Source: Parvibaculum sp963696585 (GTDB taxonomy: Bacteria; Pseudomonadota; Alphaproteobacteria; Parvibaculales; Parvibaculaceae). Taken from it: 64,000 nucleotides of DNA. The DNA lies in assembly GCA_963696585.1 (NCBI GenBank), contig CAVOKW010000033.1:62001-126000 (forward strand), in the 5' to 3' direction. The notes below the pieces were generated by a model. It saw only the letters and a program-made list of their open reading frames with translations. It was not told the DNA's origin and searched no databases. Positions 1 through 10,161 of this stretch are shown one piece after another. Made by a program: the position numbers and the translations under genes. Each line of letters opens with the position of its first letter. The stretch's first letter is position 1.

Positions 1-2
1 AC

Positions 3-902
3 AAGGCCGGGAAGTTTCTGCGCAAACAGCGTGATCTCTACAAATATATTCACGACCAGACTTTGCGTCTCGCCAATCACGGCCTGACGCCGCTTGAAAT
101 CGCCGAGGAAATCACCCTGCCGCCAACCCTCGCGGACGAGTGGTACACGCGTGATTATTACGGCACGCTCAATCACAATGCCAAAGCCGTCTATCAGCGT
201 TATCTCGGCTGGTTTGATGGCAATCCGGCCAATCTCCACAAGCTGCCACCGGTTGAAGTCGGCAGGCGCTATGTCGAACTGGCAGGCGGGGCGGATGCAT
301 TGCTGGAAAAGGCGCACACCGCTTTTGCCAAGGGTGATTATCGCTGGGTCGCCGAACTCGTGAACCACCTTGTCTTTGCCGATCCCGCCAATGCACAGGC
401 GCGCGAATTGCAGGCTGACGCGCTGGAACAGATGGGCTACCAGGCGGAGTCGGGTCCGTGGCGGGCTTTCTATCTCACCGCCGCCATGGAGCTGCGCCAC
501 CCGCGACCGTCATCCGATGCGCCACGTCAGGGTGCGGCCGGACAATTGCGTTCGCTGCCCGCCGAAATGTTGCTTGATTCGCTCTCGGTTCGGCTGAACG
601 GACCCAAAGCCGGGGCGCGCCATTTCACCTTCAATATCGTCTTCCGCGATACGGGCGAGCGGTTTCACCTGCTCGTGGAAAATGCCGTGTTCCACCATTT
701 TGCGGGTCGTGTCAGCGACAAGGCGCAGGCCACCATTGAGTTGACCCGTTCCGATCTCATAGCGCTTGTCATCGGCGAGGCAACGCTCAAGGCGTTGATC
801 GCCAGCAAGGCCGTCATCTTGTCAGGTGAGGAGAGCGCCTTTGCCGATTGGCTCTCGCTTCTCGACAGGTTTGATTTCTGGTTTGAAATCGTCCTGCCCT
901 GA
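3..902 (+). CDS. Alkyl sulfatase (SDS hydrolase family), C-terminal part, cut by window edge
   Basis: The open frame enters from the left edge without a start codon and ends at a TGA, so only about the last 299 residues are present. The sequence matches the back half of SdsA1/YjcS-type alkyl sulfatases: the segment with NHG, the WYTRDYYGTLNHNAKAVYQ-type stretch and the YLGWFDGNP motif belongs to the dimerisation helices, and the last 120 or so residues look like the SCP2-like lipid-binding domain of this family. The zinc-binding metallo-beta-lactamase half lies outside the window. The family removes sulfate from alkyl sulfates such as dodecyl sulfate. Family assignment is firm; the exact substrate is unknown. 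Confidence 0.9.
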   Translation, partial: KAGKFLRKQRDLYKYIHDQTLRLANHGLTPLEIAEEITLPPTLADEWYTRDYYGTLNHNAKAVYQRYLGWFDGNPANLHKLPPVEVGRRYVELAGGADALLEKAHTAFAKGDYRWVAELVNHLVFADPANAQARELQADALEQMGYQAESGPWRAFYLTAAMELRHPRPSSDAPRQGAAGQLRSLPAEMLLDSLSVRLNGPKAGARHFTFNIVFRDTGERFHLLVENAVFHHFAGRVSDKAQATIELTRSDLIALVIGEATLKALIASKAVILSGEESAFADWLSLLDRFDFWFEIVLP

Positions 903-1235
903 AAACGCTTCGGCAACAGGAACCGGAAAATCCCATCCCCGTACACGGTCCCACTCGCGACCTGGGTCGCCGGGGGTCGGCTCAAGCATCGCGCGACCCT
1001 TGGTTGAGGGTCTCGAAAATGCCCCCGTTGCCGTAACCCGCTGTTTGACGGGGAAAATCTTGGCAAGCTGGTGGTCAAGGTCGCACCGGACATGTGATGA
1101 GGCGCTGTCTGTTAACGACTTTTTAGCGACGAAAACGACCGCCTGTGGCAGGAAGGGCGCATACGCCTCCTGCCAAGGTCACCATTTCCTGCTAGAGTGC
1201 GTCGCAGAAATGCGGCTTACGAGAGGGTCCGGCTC
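903..1235. other. Non-coding stretch with a strong hairpin
   Basis: These 333 bases hold no convincing gene; the open frames across it have no ribosome binding site and no recognisable protein. The one structured element is a hairpin at 1146-1175: eight perfect pairs (TGGCAGGA with TCCTGCCA), a two-base bulge, then GGCG with CGCC around a CATA loop. It is not followed by a T-run, so it is not a standard intrinsic terminator. It sits 60 bases before the next start codon and could be part of that gene's leader. Confidence 0.5.
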
Positions 1236-1595
1236 ATGACATTCAGATATCTGCCAGTTGCGGGTGCATTCTTGCTCGGCGCGACCATGAGCTTTGCCCA
1301 ACTGGCCAAGGCCGAAGATGGGCCCGCACCCAAGGGCCCACAGCCGGGTTCGGTCTATGAGTTGACCGAACCGACGGAGACAAGCCCGGTCAATTACCGC
1401 TCCAATGCGGATGAGGGATATGACAATCCCGAGCAGCACGATGCGGAAATGTATGCCGAACAGTTTGAGGCCAAGCGCCGTGAGGATCTGATCCACGAGC
1501 GTCAGCAGCTTGATCGTCTGGATGACTTTGCCGGTGGCCGTCAGCCGCTTGGCTATCCAGCGCTTGCGCCGCGCAATGGCTTTGCGCCTTATTGA
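1236..1595 (+). CDS. Small secreted protein of unknown function
   Basis: A 119-residue protein with a clear N-terminal signal peptide (MTFRYLP then a hydrophobic core and a likely cut after AKA), followed by a polar, Pro- and Glu-rich mature part with no recognisable domain. The start is set at 1236 because GAGAGG lies nine bases upstream and the signal peptide begins there; an in-frame start at 1197 would put charged residues before it and has no ribosome site. It converges on tamB with 14 bases between stop codons. I do not recognise the family; export to the periplasm is the only supported inference. Confidence 0.65.
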   Translation: MTFRYLPVAGAFLLGATMSFAQLAKAEDGPAPKGPQPGSVYELTEPTETSPVNYRSNADEGYDNPEQHDAEMYAEQFEAKRREDLIHERQQLDRLDDFAGGRQPLGYPALAPRNGFAPY

Positions 1596-1609
1596 TCGGT
1601 TGCCCGGCC

Positions 1610-4600
1610 TCAATAATCCCATTTCCAGTTGACGCCCACATCGCTCGTCGCGCTTTGGCCGATTTTCGTGTCAACGCTCACGCGTGGCGTCACCTCGATC
1701 TCCACCTTGATGGCGGAGTCGCTGGCGGACGCCCCTTGCTGCACACCCACATAAACGCCCTTGCGGATATATTTCCCGGCTGAAACCGTGGTCGCCCCAC
1801 TCGCACCCTTGTCGAGGCTCAGCACATCAAGGCCGAGTGAGTCCTGCAATTTGCCGAGGATATCGGGCCCGCCGCCGCTCTGGCCGGAAACCACCGCCAG
1901 TGTATTGGCAAGCTGCGCCGCCTCAACCGCGGTAAGTTCACCCACGCCCTTTTCAAACAACACGCGCGAAATGATTTCATCACGCGGCAGCGACGGCGTT
2001 GAGGCGAGCGTGATCTTGGGCGCATTGCTTGTGCCTGTCACGGCGATGGTGGCTGTCAAGTCGCTGCGCTCATGGGTGAAGAGCAAATCCAGTCGCGGCT
2101 CAATGGGTTGATGCCCCTCGAAAATCACCTGTCCCCTGGTGAGCGCGAACGTCTTGCCTCCCAGATCAAATGCCCCGCGCAGCGCATTCAGACGGCCTTG
2201 CAGTTGCGGCGCTTCGGCCATGCCCCCCACGCTGAATTCGCCCGTCCACAGCGAAGTCAGACCGCGCCCGCTGACACGCGCCGCTTCGGCCAGCTTGATC
2301 GTCAGATCAAGCACCACCGGCAGCGCCTCTTCCGTTGTCACGTCGCGGGTTCTCCCGCCCTGGCGTCCGCCATTGATTTCCACAACGGCAATTTCCGGCA
2401 CATGGCTCGGCAGTTTTTCCGGAATGCGATATTGCAGCAATTTCGTTTCCAATCCGCCGCTCACCCTCAGCGGGGCTTCGGCGCTGAAGGGTAGCTTCGT
2501 CGCACGCATCGCCACCGTGCCGCTCAGCGCCATGTCCAGATCGCGTTCACGCACCAATTGCGCATTGTCAAATGTGATCTCCACCTGCAGCGCCGATGCC
2601 GCATCACGGGCAAGGTTCACCTGTCCCCTTGACGTCATCCGGCCCTTGCCACTGTCATTGGCGCTCATCTCGAAACCCACGGCCTCGCTGCGTTGCGCGT
2701 TGAGCGTCACGGTCAGATCGCGCAACAAAGTGCCAAGTTGATAATTCTCATAAGTGCCATTGGTGATCGAGCCGTTGCCGTCAATCAGGGGTGCGGCGAT
2801 GTCGCCACTGGCACGGAGCGATAAGTCTGCCAGACCGCTCAGCTTGTGTCCGGGCAAGTCGGCCAGCGCCATGAGCGAGGCAAGTGGCCCCTGCCAGCGC
2901 AGGCTGCCCTGTACGGGACCACGCGTTGCCAGCATGGGGAAAGCGCCTGCCGGGTCGCGTATCATCGGCACGGCGCCGTCAAGCGTGAAGGGTATCTCGG
3001 AGTTACCAAGCGCGCGCGCCGCAAAGCGCAGGCGACCTTTCGCCCAACTGCCATCCAGTGTGGCATCAAAGGCGGGGGCTTGCGTCAAATCCGTCTGTGT
3101 CAGCCGCACCTGATGAAAGGACAGGGCGACATTGCCAAACCCGCGCGCACTATCGAGATCAGCCTTGCCATTGATCGCGCCATCCGCCTGTTCAATCGGC
3201 ATCAGCGGCGCGAGCAGCGCAATCGGCAAGGCGTCAATATCGACCCCGCCCTTGGCGCTGCGCCCGTTCAGCGCCAAATCGCCCCGCACATGGCCCGCAC
3301 CTTGCGCACCATTTGTCGCGAAATCAGCCGCCTCGAATTGCACGCCCTTTGTCAGCGCAACCGACAGCGGCGCGGCAAGCGTCAGCGACGCATCGGCAAT
3401 CTGATAGTGAAGCGATTGCAGGTTCAGCCGGTCAGGCGCATAAATCGCTTTGGCAGTCAGCGAAACCGGCTTGGGCGACAGCGACAATTCGTGTCCTTCA
3501 ACATCAAGCGATAAGGCAAGGTTGTCGAGCGGCCCGTCAGCCTGTGCAGAAATTCTGGAGAGCTGGGTCACGCCGCCCATGCCACTCTCGGCATGAAGGC
3601 TGGCCTGCACATTTTCGTGTTTGCCACCCGGATCATGCAAGGCTGCCTTCAGCAAGACCTTCTCAAGTGTCAGGGGCTTGGCGAGCGCCATGGTCATGCG
3701 ATCGCTCGCCAGCGAGAGATCGGCATTTTGTGTGCCGCCCTCATTCGTCAGGCGCACGCGCAAATCGCCGCGTCCGCGCGCCGCAACGCCCGCAAAGGCC
3801 CCCAAGGGGCGCAACGACATATTGTCGCCGACGAGTTGTCCCGTGGCATGGCCATTCGACAGGACACGCAGATCGCCCGTCACATCGGCCCCAAACAGAT
3901 CCGCTTCAATCGCGCTCAAAACAACGCCGCCCTCTTCCGGCAGGGCGATCATGCCATGTGCGGTAGCGTTGCCATCCTTGCCTGTCAGCGACAGATCAAA
4001 CGGCCCCGTCTGGCCCGCATCGGCCTTGAGGTTCAGTGTCAGCTTGCGGGCGTCAAGGCCGATCACGGTTCCATTTTCCAGCACGGCTTGCAGCTCGCCC
4101 GATGGCGCGTCGAGTTGGCCCGATAGCCTGGCCTCGAAGGAGAGTTTGCCACTCATCTGCGCGCCAGGCAGCGCGCGCGCCGCATCGCTTAGCTGCATCG
4201 CGATCCTGCCACCAAGCGCCTCATCACGCCCGAGCGTCAGATTGCCCTTCAAACGTAGCGATTGATCGGGAGCCGCCACATCAATCGCAGGCAAGGTGAT
4301 CTCGCCCCCTGACGACAGCATCAATGAACTCTCGCCCGTGAGACCGCGCCCGAGCAGTCCCGTCATCAGAGGATCGCTGCTTTGCATCGGGGCGAGCGTC
4401 AGCGTGATGTCAGCCGCCGCCGACCCGTCCTTGTCGAGCGCAAAGGGTGAAAGCCTTGCCTCGCCGCGCCCATGCAGATCGAGCTCGGCAAGTTCTGCCA
4501 GCGGTGCCACATCCATGAGCAGCGCATGAACATCGCCCCGCATTGAAAAGCCGTCAGCGGCATCAATATCACCGACAAAACGGATGTCACTCGCGTCAGA

Positions 4601-5800
4601 AACAAGGTGTGCCGTGGTGAACGTGAATTGGTTGCTTTCGAGCGAGCCGCTGCCTTCAACTTCCCAGCCCATATCAGCCATGAGATTGGAGTCGTGCCCG
4701 GTAACGAGCCGGTTTAGCCCCGTGATCCGTCCAGCTCCCTTGATGGCGCGGTTCTGGTCGCTCTTTGCCGCGCCCAAACGTGCCTCGCCCGTCATCGCCA
4801 GGGCCCCGGCGCGCAGATCAAGCTCGCTCAATACTAGTTGCCCATCCGCGTCAAGTGCCGCCTTGCCACGGGCATGTGCCCTGTCGCCGCCGCCAAGATC
4901 CCTCGTCTGGCGCGCGACAAGCTGCCCCAGCGCATCGGCATCAAAATGCAGATCAAGCCCATCAATGACCTGCCCGTGAATATCGGCCTTGGCTTGCAGA
5001 CCTTGAGCCGCATCCACCTGCACGGCTGCGGTCATCACGCCGTCTCGCGCTTCGCCTGTCGCCATCATCTTCAGCGCGCTGAGCTCTGGCATATCGGCGA
5101 GCTGCGCCAGCAATCCTTGATGGCCGGACCCGCCATCCTCAATCAGCAATTGTCCGCGCCCAACACGCAGCATCTCATCAAAGCTGATATCCGCATCGAT
5201 ATGACCTTTGATGCCATCGCGCCGATCCGCGAGCATCTTCAGCAGGATCAGGGGACCATAACGCGCTTCCCCTGCCGCATCGAAGCGCATGGCCTCACCC
5301 AGCACCTCACGCGCGAGTTTCATGTCCTCAAGCGCGAAAGCGTCAATCTCGACATTCACAGGCAGTTGCGGCAAGAGGCCAGTCTCACGCGACGCGCTGG
5401 CGGCGCCGCCATCTGGAACACGCGACAAAGTCAGGTCTTTGACATGCAGGGACACAATATGAAGATTGCCGGCAAGCAGGCTGAAGGGCTGCCACGCCAT
5501 ATCGGCCGACTGCACCACCAGCCATTCACCACGCATGTCCGCCACACGCAGGTTCTGGAATGTCAGGCGATAGGGCCATGTGCCGCCAATGTCATCGGCT
5601 TGCACATCAAGACCGCCATTATTGATAAGCGTCAGGCCATATTGCAAAAGTGTTTGCCGCACAGGCCCGATCTGCAAAACGGCCAAAGCCAGAAACAGCA
5701 AGGCCGTCGCCCCAGCCAGGGCAACAAGCAGCCATTTGGCAAGGCCCCTGGCGATCATCATGCTTCGCTGCAATAGGCTCACTGGTAAATCCTGTGTCAT
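1610..5800 (-). CDS. tamB: TamB, inner-membrane subunit of the translocation and assembly module
   Basis: A 1396-residue protein with one N-terminal membrane anchor (about residues 20-45), then a very long repetitive beta-rich region typical of AsmA/TamB bridge proteins, ending in the conserved DUF490 domain. The C-terminus (IGQSATSDVGVNWKWDY) is the TamB signature, with an aromatic last residue. With TamA it helps insert beta-barrel proteins into, and probably moves lipids to, the outer membrane. It follows tamA directly: the tamA stop and the tamB start share one base (TGATG), so the two are translationally coupled. Confidence 0.95.
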   Translation of the reverse strand: MTQDLPVSLLQRSMMIARGLAKWLLVALAGATALLFLALAVLQIGPVRQTLLQYGLTLINNGGLDVQADDIGGTWPYRLTFQNLRVADMRGEWLVVQSADMAWQPFSLLAGNLHIVSLHVKDLTLSRVPDGGAASASRETGLLPQLPVNVEIDAFALEDMKLAREVLGEAMRFDAAGEARYGPLILLKMLADRRDGIKGHIDADISFDEMLRVGRGQLLIEDGGSGHQGLLAQLADMPELSALKMMATGEARDGVMTAAVQVDAAQGLQAKADIHGQVIDGLDLHFDADALGQLVARQTRDLGGGDRAHARGKAALDADGQLVLSELDLRAGALAMTGEARLGAAKSDQNRAIKGAGRITGLNRLVTGHDSNLMADMGWEVEGSGSLESNQFTFTTAHLVSDASDIRFVGDIDAADGFSMRGDVHALLMDVAPLAELAELDLHGRGEARLSPFALDKDGSAAADITLTLAPMQSSDPLMTGLLGRGLTGESSLMLSSGGEITLPAIDVAAPDQSLRLKGNLTLGRDEALGGRIAMQLSDAARALPGAQMSGKLSFEARLSGQLDAPSGELQAVLENGTVIGLDARKLTLNLKADAGQTGPFDLSLTGKDGNATAHGMIALPEEGGVVLSAIEADLFGADVTGDLRVLSNGHATGQLVGDNMSLRPLGAFAGVAARGRGDLRVRLTNEGGTQNADLSLASDRMTMALAKPLTLEKVLLKAALHDPGGKHENVQASLHAESGMGGVTQLSRISAQADGPLDNLALSLDVEGHELSLSPKPVSLTAKAIYAPDRLNLQSLHYQIADASLTLAAPLSVALTKGVQFEAADFATNGAQGAGHVRGDLALNGRSAKGGVDIDALPIALLAPLMPIEQADGAINGKADLDSARGFGNVALSFHQVRLTQTDLTQAPAFDATLDGSWAKGRLRFAARALGNSEIPFTLDGAVPMIRDPAGAFPMLATRGPVQGSLRWQGPLASLMALADLPGHKLSGLADLSLRASGDIAAPLIDGNGSITNGTYENYQLGTLLRDLTVTLNAQRSEAVGFEMSANDSGKGRMTSRGQVNLARDAASALQVEITFDNAQLVRERDLDMALSGTVAMRATKLPFSAEAPLRVSGGLETKLLQYRIPEKLPSHVPEIAVVEINGGRQGGRTRDVTTEEALPVVLDLTIKLAEAARVSGRGLTSLWTGEFSVGGMAEAPQLQGRLNALRGAFDLGGKTFALTRGQVIFEGHQPIEPRLDLLFTHERSDLTATIAVTGTSNAPKITLASTPSLPRDEIISRVLFEKGVGELTAVEAAQLANTLAVVSGQSGGGPDILGKLQDSLGLDVLSLDKGASGATTVSAGKYIRKGVYVGVQQGASASDSAIKVEIEVTPRVSVDTKIGQSATSDVGVNWKWDY

Positions 5801-7632
5801 CAGAAGGCCTGCCCCAATGACACATAAATCTGGATCGGATCGTCGATGCCATCGCGCGGATTGAGTGGTGTCGCCACATCAAGACGTACCGGTCCGACAG
5901 GCGTGAAATAGCGCAAGCCGAGTCCCGCCCCAAATTGCATGGGCGTCGAAAATGTCGGCAGCGAGGCGGCGTAGCTGTCGCCGCCATCGACAAAGGCAAC
6001 AAGGCCGATCGTCTCGGTTGCGCGATAGCGGAACTCGGCATTGCCTTCAATGACCGAGCGTCCGCCGACAGGATCGCCTGACATGTCAAGCGGGCCGACG
6101 CGTTGATAGGCATAGCCGCGAATGGAACCACCGCCACCGGCATAAAAGCGGGTGGAGCCGGGCACCTCTTCGGTTTCACGCGCCAGAATGGAGCCAAATC
6201 GGCCGCGCACAGCCAATGTCACATCCGGCGTCTCGCCAAAACGCCAATAGCTGGAGCCGCTGGCTTCGAGTTTGCCGAACGCCGTCGGCTTCTCGTTACT
6301 GCGACCGAAAGTGGGCGTCACGGCGAGTGTTGCGCGCTCGCCCGTTGTCGGATCGAGCAGGTCGTCGCTGCCGTCATAGCGCGCAATCAGCGGTATGCCA
6401 AAGAGCTGATAGTGATTGTTGCCGCGCGCATCAGATGTCCGCGTCAACTCGAAACTGACCCCGCCGCTCACCGTCAGCGTCTTGTCGAGATCACGTGCCA
6501 GCGCGGCGCTCACCTTCACCCGGTTTTCGTCATAGGCATCGCTTTTTTCGCGGGCTATTTCAAAACCGGCCAGCAATATCTGGTTCTCCCGCCAGAAACG
6601 CGGCTTGCTGAAATTGGTCGTCAGGCTTTGTTCGATCTGCGAGATGATGGTTGCCAATGTGAGGTCTTCGTCTTCGCCCCAGAGATTGCGATGCTCCCAG
6701 GATCCCGTCACGCCAAGCCCGTTGTCGGAGGCCCAGCGCGCACCCAGTTTGATGCTGTGCGCCTTGGCTTCCTTGAGGGAGAGCTGTTGCGCGACGCTCC
6801 CGTCAGGGTCGGCACGGCGCGATGTCATCTCGATACTGTCAAACAGGCCGGTGTCGCGAAGTGCGGCAATGGTCGCATCGCTTTTGCTGCGGCTATAAGT
6901 TTCGCCGGTCTTGAACGTCGCAAAGCTCGCGACATAACGCTCCTTCGTGCGTCCTGCATTGTTGACGAGCAAGGGACCAAAAACCAGACGCGGCCCCGCC
7001 TTGATGTGCAGGGTGATGCTTGCCAGCTGCGTGGCCAGATCAATGATGACCTCACGTCTGACAAGCACCGCATTGGGATGCCCCTGATCGGCGAGCGTGG
7101 TGAGTGCCTGCTCAGTGAGATCGAGGATGCGCTGTGCCTTGGCAGCAAGGCCGGGCTTCAGCCCGAGCGTCGCACCGCTCGCCGGCAGCAGGGCGGCATC
7201 CTCCGGCGTGTCGTCATAGATGATGTCAAAGCGGTCAATCATGGTGCGGGGCCCAAGCCGCACATCATAGACAGCCTCAAAGATTCCCCCCTTGGCTTCA
7301 CGAAGCGAGGAGGTGACACGGCCATTGTAATAGGCCTCCGAGCGCAACACTTTTTCGAGCCGCGCCTCGTCCTCATTTGCCCGACGACGCAATTGTCCGA
7401 CCGAAAGCGGTGGCGGCACGCCATCCTTGCCAAGTGCGATGGTCTCATTCAGCAGGTCGCGCAGATAATCTGGAATTTTCCGGCCTTCGATCACGGTCGT
7501 GAAATTGAGGTCCTTGACCGCGGAAACAGGGGCGGCTGAATCGGCGCGGCTTCGCACGGGCCCGAAAAAGGCCACCAGGCATGCCATGCCGAACAGGGCG
7601 AGATATATGCCGCTTGGCGTGCGTCGTGTCAT
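5800..7632 (-). CDS. tamA: TamA, Omp85-family outer-membrane assembly protein
   Basis: A 610-residue protein with a signal peptide, three POTRA-like modules in the N-terminal 270 residues and a C-terminal bacterial surface antigen (Omp85) beta-barrel. The motifs RFYAGGGGSIRGYAYQ and GLGLRYFTPVGPVRLDVA are the lid-lock and final-strand signatures of this family, and the chain ends in Phe. I use the ATG at 7632, with GGGA six bases upstream and a standard signal peptide (MTRRTPSGIYLALFG). A start at 7677 would add 15 residues ahead of it. It is the first gene of a tamA-tamB operon. Confidence 0.93.
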   Translation of the reverse strand: MTRRTPSGIYLALFGMACLVAFFGPVRSRADSAAPVSAVKDLNFTTVIEGRKIPDYLRDLLNETIALGKDGVPPPLSVGQLRRRANEDEARLEKVLRSEAYYNGRVTSSLREAKGGIFEAVYDVRLGPRTMIDRFDIIYDDTPEDAALLPASGATLGLKPGLAAKAQRILDLTEQALTTLADQGHPNAVLVRREVIIDLATQLASITLHIKAGPRLVFGPLLVNNAGRTKERYVASFATFKTGETYSRSKSDATIAALRDTGLFDSIEMTSRRADPDGSVAQQLSLKEAKAHSIKLGARWASDNGLGVTGSWEHRNLWGEDEDLTLATIISQIEQSLTTNFSKPRFWRENQILLAGFEIAREKSDAYDENRVKVSAALARDLDKTLTVSGGVSFELTRTSDARGNNHYQLFGIPLIARYDGSDDLLDPTTGERATLAVTPTFGRSNEKPTAFGKLEASGSSYWRFGETPDVTLAVRGRFGSILARETEEVPGSTRFYAGGGGSIRGYAYQRVGPLDMSGDPVGGRSVIEGNAEFRYRATETIGLVAFVDGGDSYAASLPTFSTPMQFGAGLGLRYFTPVGPVRLDVATPLNPRDGIDDPIQIYVSLGQAF

Positions 7633-7683
7633 CACGTTCCCATTATCGCTGATTCTGACCCGGAGCGTTTGAATCACGCGCGC

Positions 7684-7714
7684 TTGACATTCCAGTTGCT
7701 GGAAGCCTCACACT
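7684..7714 (+). promoter_or_regulatory. CueR/HmrR-type copper-responsive promoter of the copper ATPase
   Basis: TTGACA (-35) at 7684-7689 is followed by a perfect palindrome TTCCAG-TTG-CTGGAA at 7690-7704 and a weak -10 (CACACT) at 7709-7714. The 19-base spacer with the dyad inside it is the hallmark of MerR-family metal regulators, and the dyad closely resembles known copA promoters bound by CueR. It lies 48 bases before the ATPase start codon. No CueR/HmrR gene is nearby, so the regulator must act from elsewhere. Confidence 0.85.
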
Positions 7715-7761
7715 CCCCTCTACATCGAAATCGCTCATTTGCCGATCAGGGAACGACCATC

Positions 7762-10161
7762 ATGACCGATCATCGCCATACCGGGGATAACTCGACGGAA
7801 AATAAGTCGGCATCCGTTATGGATCCCGTTTGCGGCATGAATGTGGACCCGCAAAAATCCCCCCATCAGGCGATCCATGCGGGTCAAACCTACCATTTCT
7901 GCTCGGCCCTCTGTCGCGACAAGTTCCTCCTGGCGCCGACGGCTTATCTTGCACCAGCGACAAAACCGCAGAGCTGCTGTCAGGCTCATGAGCACCATCA
8001 TGCGGCTTCATCGCCACATCCGGCCACTGCCAGCGCGGGCGTCGAATATACCTGCCCCATGCATCCGGAAATCATTCAGATCGGACCGGGCACTTGCCCG
8101 ATTTGCGGCATGGCGCTGGAGCCGCGCCAGGTCACGCGTGAAAACCAGCCCAATGCCGAACTGAAAGACATGACGCGGCGTTTCTGGGTGGCGGCCCTTT
8201 TCACACTCCCCTTGTTTTTTCTCGACATGGGGAGCCATTTCTGGCCGGGCCTCGTGCCGGTGCCAATGGCATGGCGTGTCCCCGTGGAGGCATTTCTGGC
8301 AACCCCGGTTGTGCTTTGGGCGGGCCGCCCATTCTTTGAGCGGTTCTATGCCTCGCTCAAAACCATGAACCTCAATATGTTCACCCTGATCGGCATGGGA
8401 ACAGGCGCCGCCTATCTCTACTCGCTCATGGCGCTCTTCGCCCCCTCGCTGTTCCCGGCCTCTTTCCGCATGATGGATGGCGCAGTGCCGGTCTATTTTG
8501 AAGCCGCCGCGGTCATCACGCTTCTGGTGCTGCTCGGACAGGTGCTGGAACTGCGCGCCCGCGAGCAAACAGGTGAAGCATTGCGTGCGCTGCTTGATCT
8601 TGCACCGGCAAAAGCGCAGCGCATCGCCGCAGACGGCAGCGATCTCGAAGTACCCCTGGAAGACGTGCATCCGGGTGATCTCTTGCGAGTGCGTCCAGGG
8701 GCGCGTGTCCCGGTCGACGGCATCATCACCCAGGGTCATGGCGTGATCGATGAATCCATGGTCACGGGTGAACCGCTCCCCGTTGAAAAGCGCGTGGGTG
8801 ATCGCGTGATCGGCGCCACACTCAATGGCAATGGCAGCTTTGTGATGCAGGCTGAGAAGGTCGGCGCGGACACCATGCTTTCACGCATCGTCGAACTCGT
8901 CGCGCAAGCCCAGCGTTCGCGCGCCCCGGTGCAGGCGCTGGCCGATCGCGTCGCGGGCTATTTTGTGCCGGTTGTCATCGTCGTTGCGGTCATTGCCTTT
9001 GCGGCCTGGGTGCTTGTCGGTCCCTCACCTGTATTCGCACATGCCATGGTCGCCGCTGTCTCCGTGCTCATCATTGCCTGTCCCTGTGCGCTTGGTCTGG
9101 CGACGCCCATGTCGATCATGGTCGGCACCGGGCGCGGCGCCTCAGCCGGTGTCTTGCTGCGCAACGCCGCCGCCCTTGAACAAATGGAAAAGATCGACAC
9201 GCTCGTTCTCGACAAGACTGGCACGCTGACCGCTGGAAAGCCTGTGCTTGATGCCGTCTTGGTCACGCCGGGTCATGACGAGGCGACATTGCTTCGCTGG
9301 GCGGCAAGCCTTGAACGTGCGAGCGAGCATCCTCTCGCCGCCGCGATTGTTACTGGCGCCCAAACGCGTGGCGTGACACTTGTTGAAGCCACCGATTTCA
9401 AGGCCGAACCCGGTAAAGGGGTCATGGCGCGTGTCGATGGCCGTGCCATCATGCTCGGCAATCTGGCGATGATGAGGGCGCAGGGTGTTGACATATCGCC
9501 CCTCGATGCGCGTGTGCAGGAGATCGCCTCACAAGGTGCAACAGTCATGTATGTCGCGGTTGATGGCGCATTGGCGGGTCTTCTCTCCGTGCGCGATCCC
9601 ATCAAGCCGACAACGAAGGAGGCGCTGACGCAGCTTCGCGCGCTGGGCCTTCGCATCGTCATGCTCACAGGCGATGCCCGACCAACAGCATTGGCTGTCG
9701 CGCGTGAGCTCGGCATTGAGGAAGTTGAAGCAGGCGTGCTGCCGGAAGGCAAAGGTCTTGTCATCGCGCGGCTGCAAGCCGAAGGACGACGTGTCGCCAT
9801 GGCCGGGGATGGCGTCAATGATGCGCCAGCACTTGCTGCGGCAGAGGTCGGCATCGCCATGGGCACAGGCACCGACATTGCCATGGAAAGCGCGGGCGTC
9901 ACCCTTGTGCGCGGCGATCTGATGGGCATTGTCCGCGCGCGCCGTCTGTCGGTCGCGACCATGCGCAACATCCGGCAGAATCTCTTTTTCGCCTTTGTCT
10001 ATAACGCGCTTGGTGTGCCCATTGCTGCGGGCCTGCTCTATCCGGCTTTCGGGCTGTTGCTTGATCCGGTTTTGGCCGCGGCCGCCATGTCGCTTTCCTC
10101 GGTTTCGGTGATTTCAAATGCCCTGCGCCTGCGTTTTCTTGACTTGACGGATCGGGGCTGA
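7762..10161 (+). CDS. copA: Copper-exporting P1B-type ATPase with YHS and heavy-metal-binding N-terminus
   Basis: A 799-residue P-type ATPase that pumps Cu(I) out of the cytoplasm. In order: a YHS domain (DPVCGMNV near residue 21), a His-rich linker (HEHHH), a CPMHP...CPICGM metal-binding motif (about 95-118), the first membrane helices, the CPC metal site (IIACPCALGLATP, about 440), the phosphorylation motif DKTGTLT (about 484), the SEHPLA copper-pump motif and GDGVNDAPAL (about 682). There is no classic GMxCxxC HMA domain; the N-terminus takes its place. The start at 7762 has AGGGA ten bases upstream. A longer frame from 7669 would overlap the promoter, so I reject it. Confidence 0.95.
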   Translation: MTDHRHTGDNSTENKSASVMDPVCGMNVDPQKSPHQAIHAGQTYHFCSALCRDKFLLAPTAYLAPATKPQSCCQAHEHHHAASSPHPATASAGVEYTCPMHPEIIQIGPGTCPICGMALEPRQVTRENQPNAELKDMTRRFWVAALFTLPLFFLDMGSHFWPGLVPVPMAWRVPVEAFLATPVVLWAGRPFFERFYASLKTMNLNMFTLIGMGTGAAYLYSLMALFAPSLFPASFRMMDGAVPVYFEAAAVITLLVLLGQVLELRAREQTGEALRALLDLAPAKAQRIAADGSDLEVPLEDVHPGDLLRVRPGARVPVDGIITQGHGVIDESMVTGEPLPVEKRVGDRVIGATLNGNGSFVMQAEKVGADTMLSRIVELVAQAQRSRAPVQALADRVAGYFVPVVIVVAVIAFAAWVLVGPSPVFAHAMVAAVSVLIIACPCALGLATPMSIMVGTGRGASAGVLLRNAAALEQMEKIDTLVLDKTGTLTAGKPVLDAVLVTPGHDEATLLRWAASLERASEHPLAAAIVTGAQTRGVTLVEATDFKAEPGKGVMARVDGRAIMLGNLAMMRAQGVDISPLDARVQEIASQGATVMYVAVDGALAGLLSVRDPIKPTTKEALTQLRALGLRIVMLTGDARPTALAVARELGIEEVEAGVLPEGKGLVIARLQAEGRRVAMAGDGVNDAPALAAAEVGIAMGTGTDIAMESAGVTLVRGDLMGIVRARRLSVATMRNIRQNLFFAFVYNALGVPIAAGLLYPAFGLLLDPVLAAAAMSLSSVSVISNALRLRFLDLTDRG

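Noticed and set aside
826..1239. 137-codon open frame between the alkyl sulfatase and the small secreted gene
   Set aside because: Overlaps the end of the alkyl sulfatase, has no ribosome site and reads like unselected sequence; the hairpin at 1146 lies inside it.
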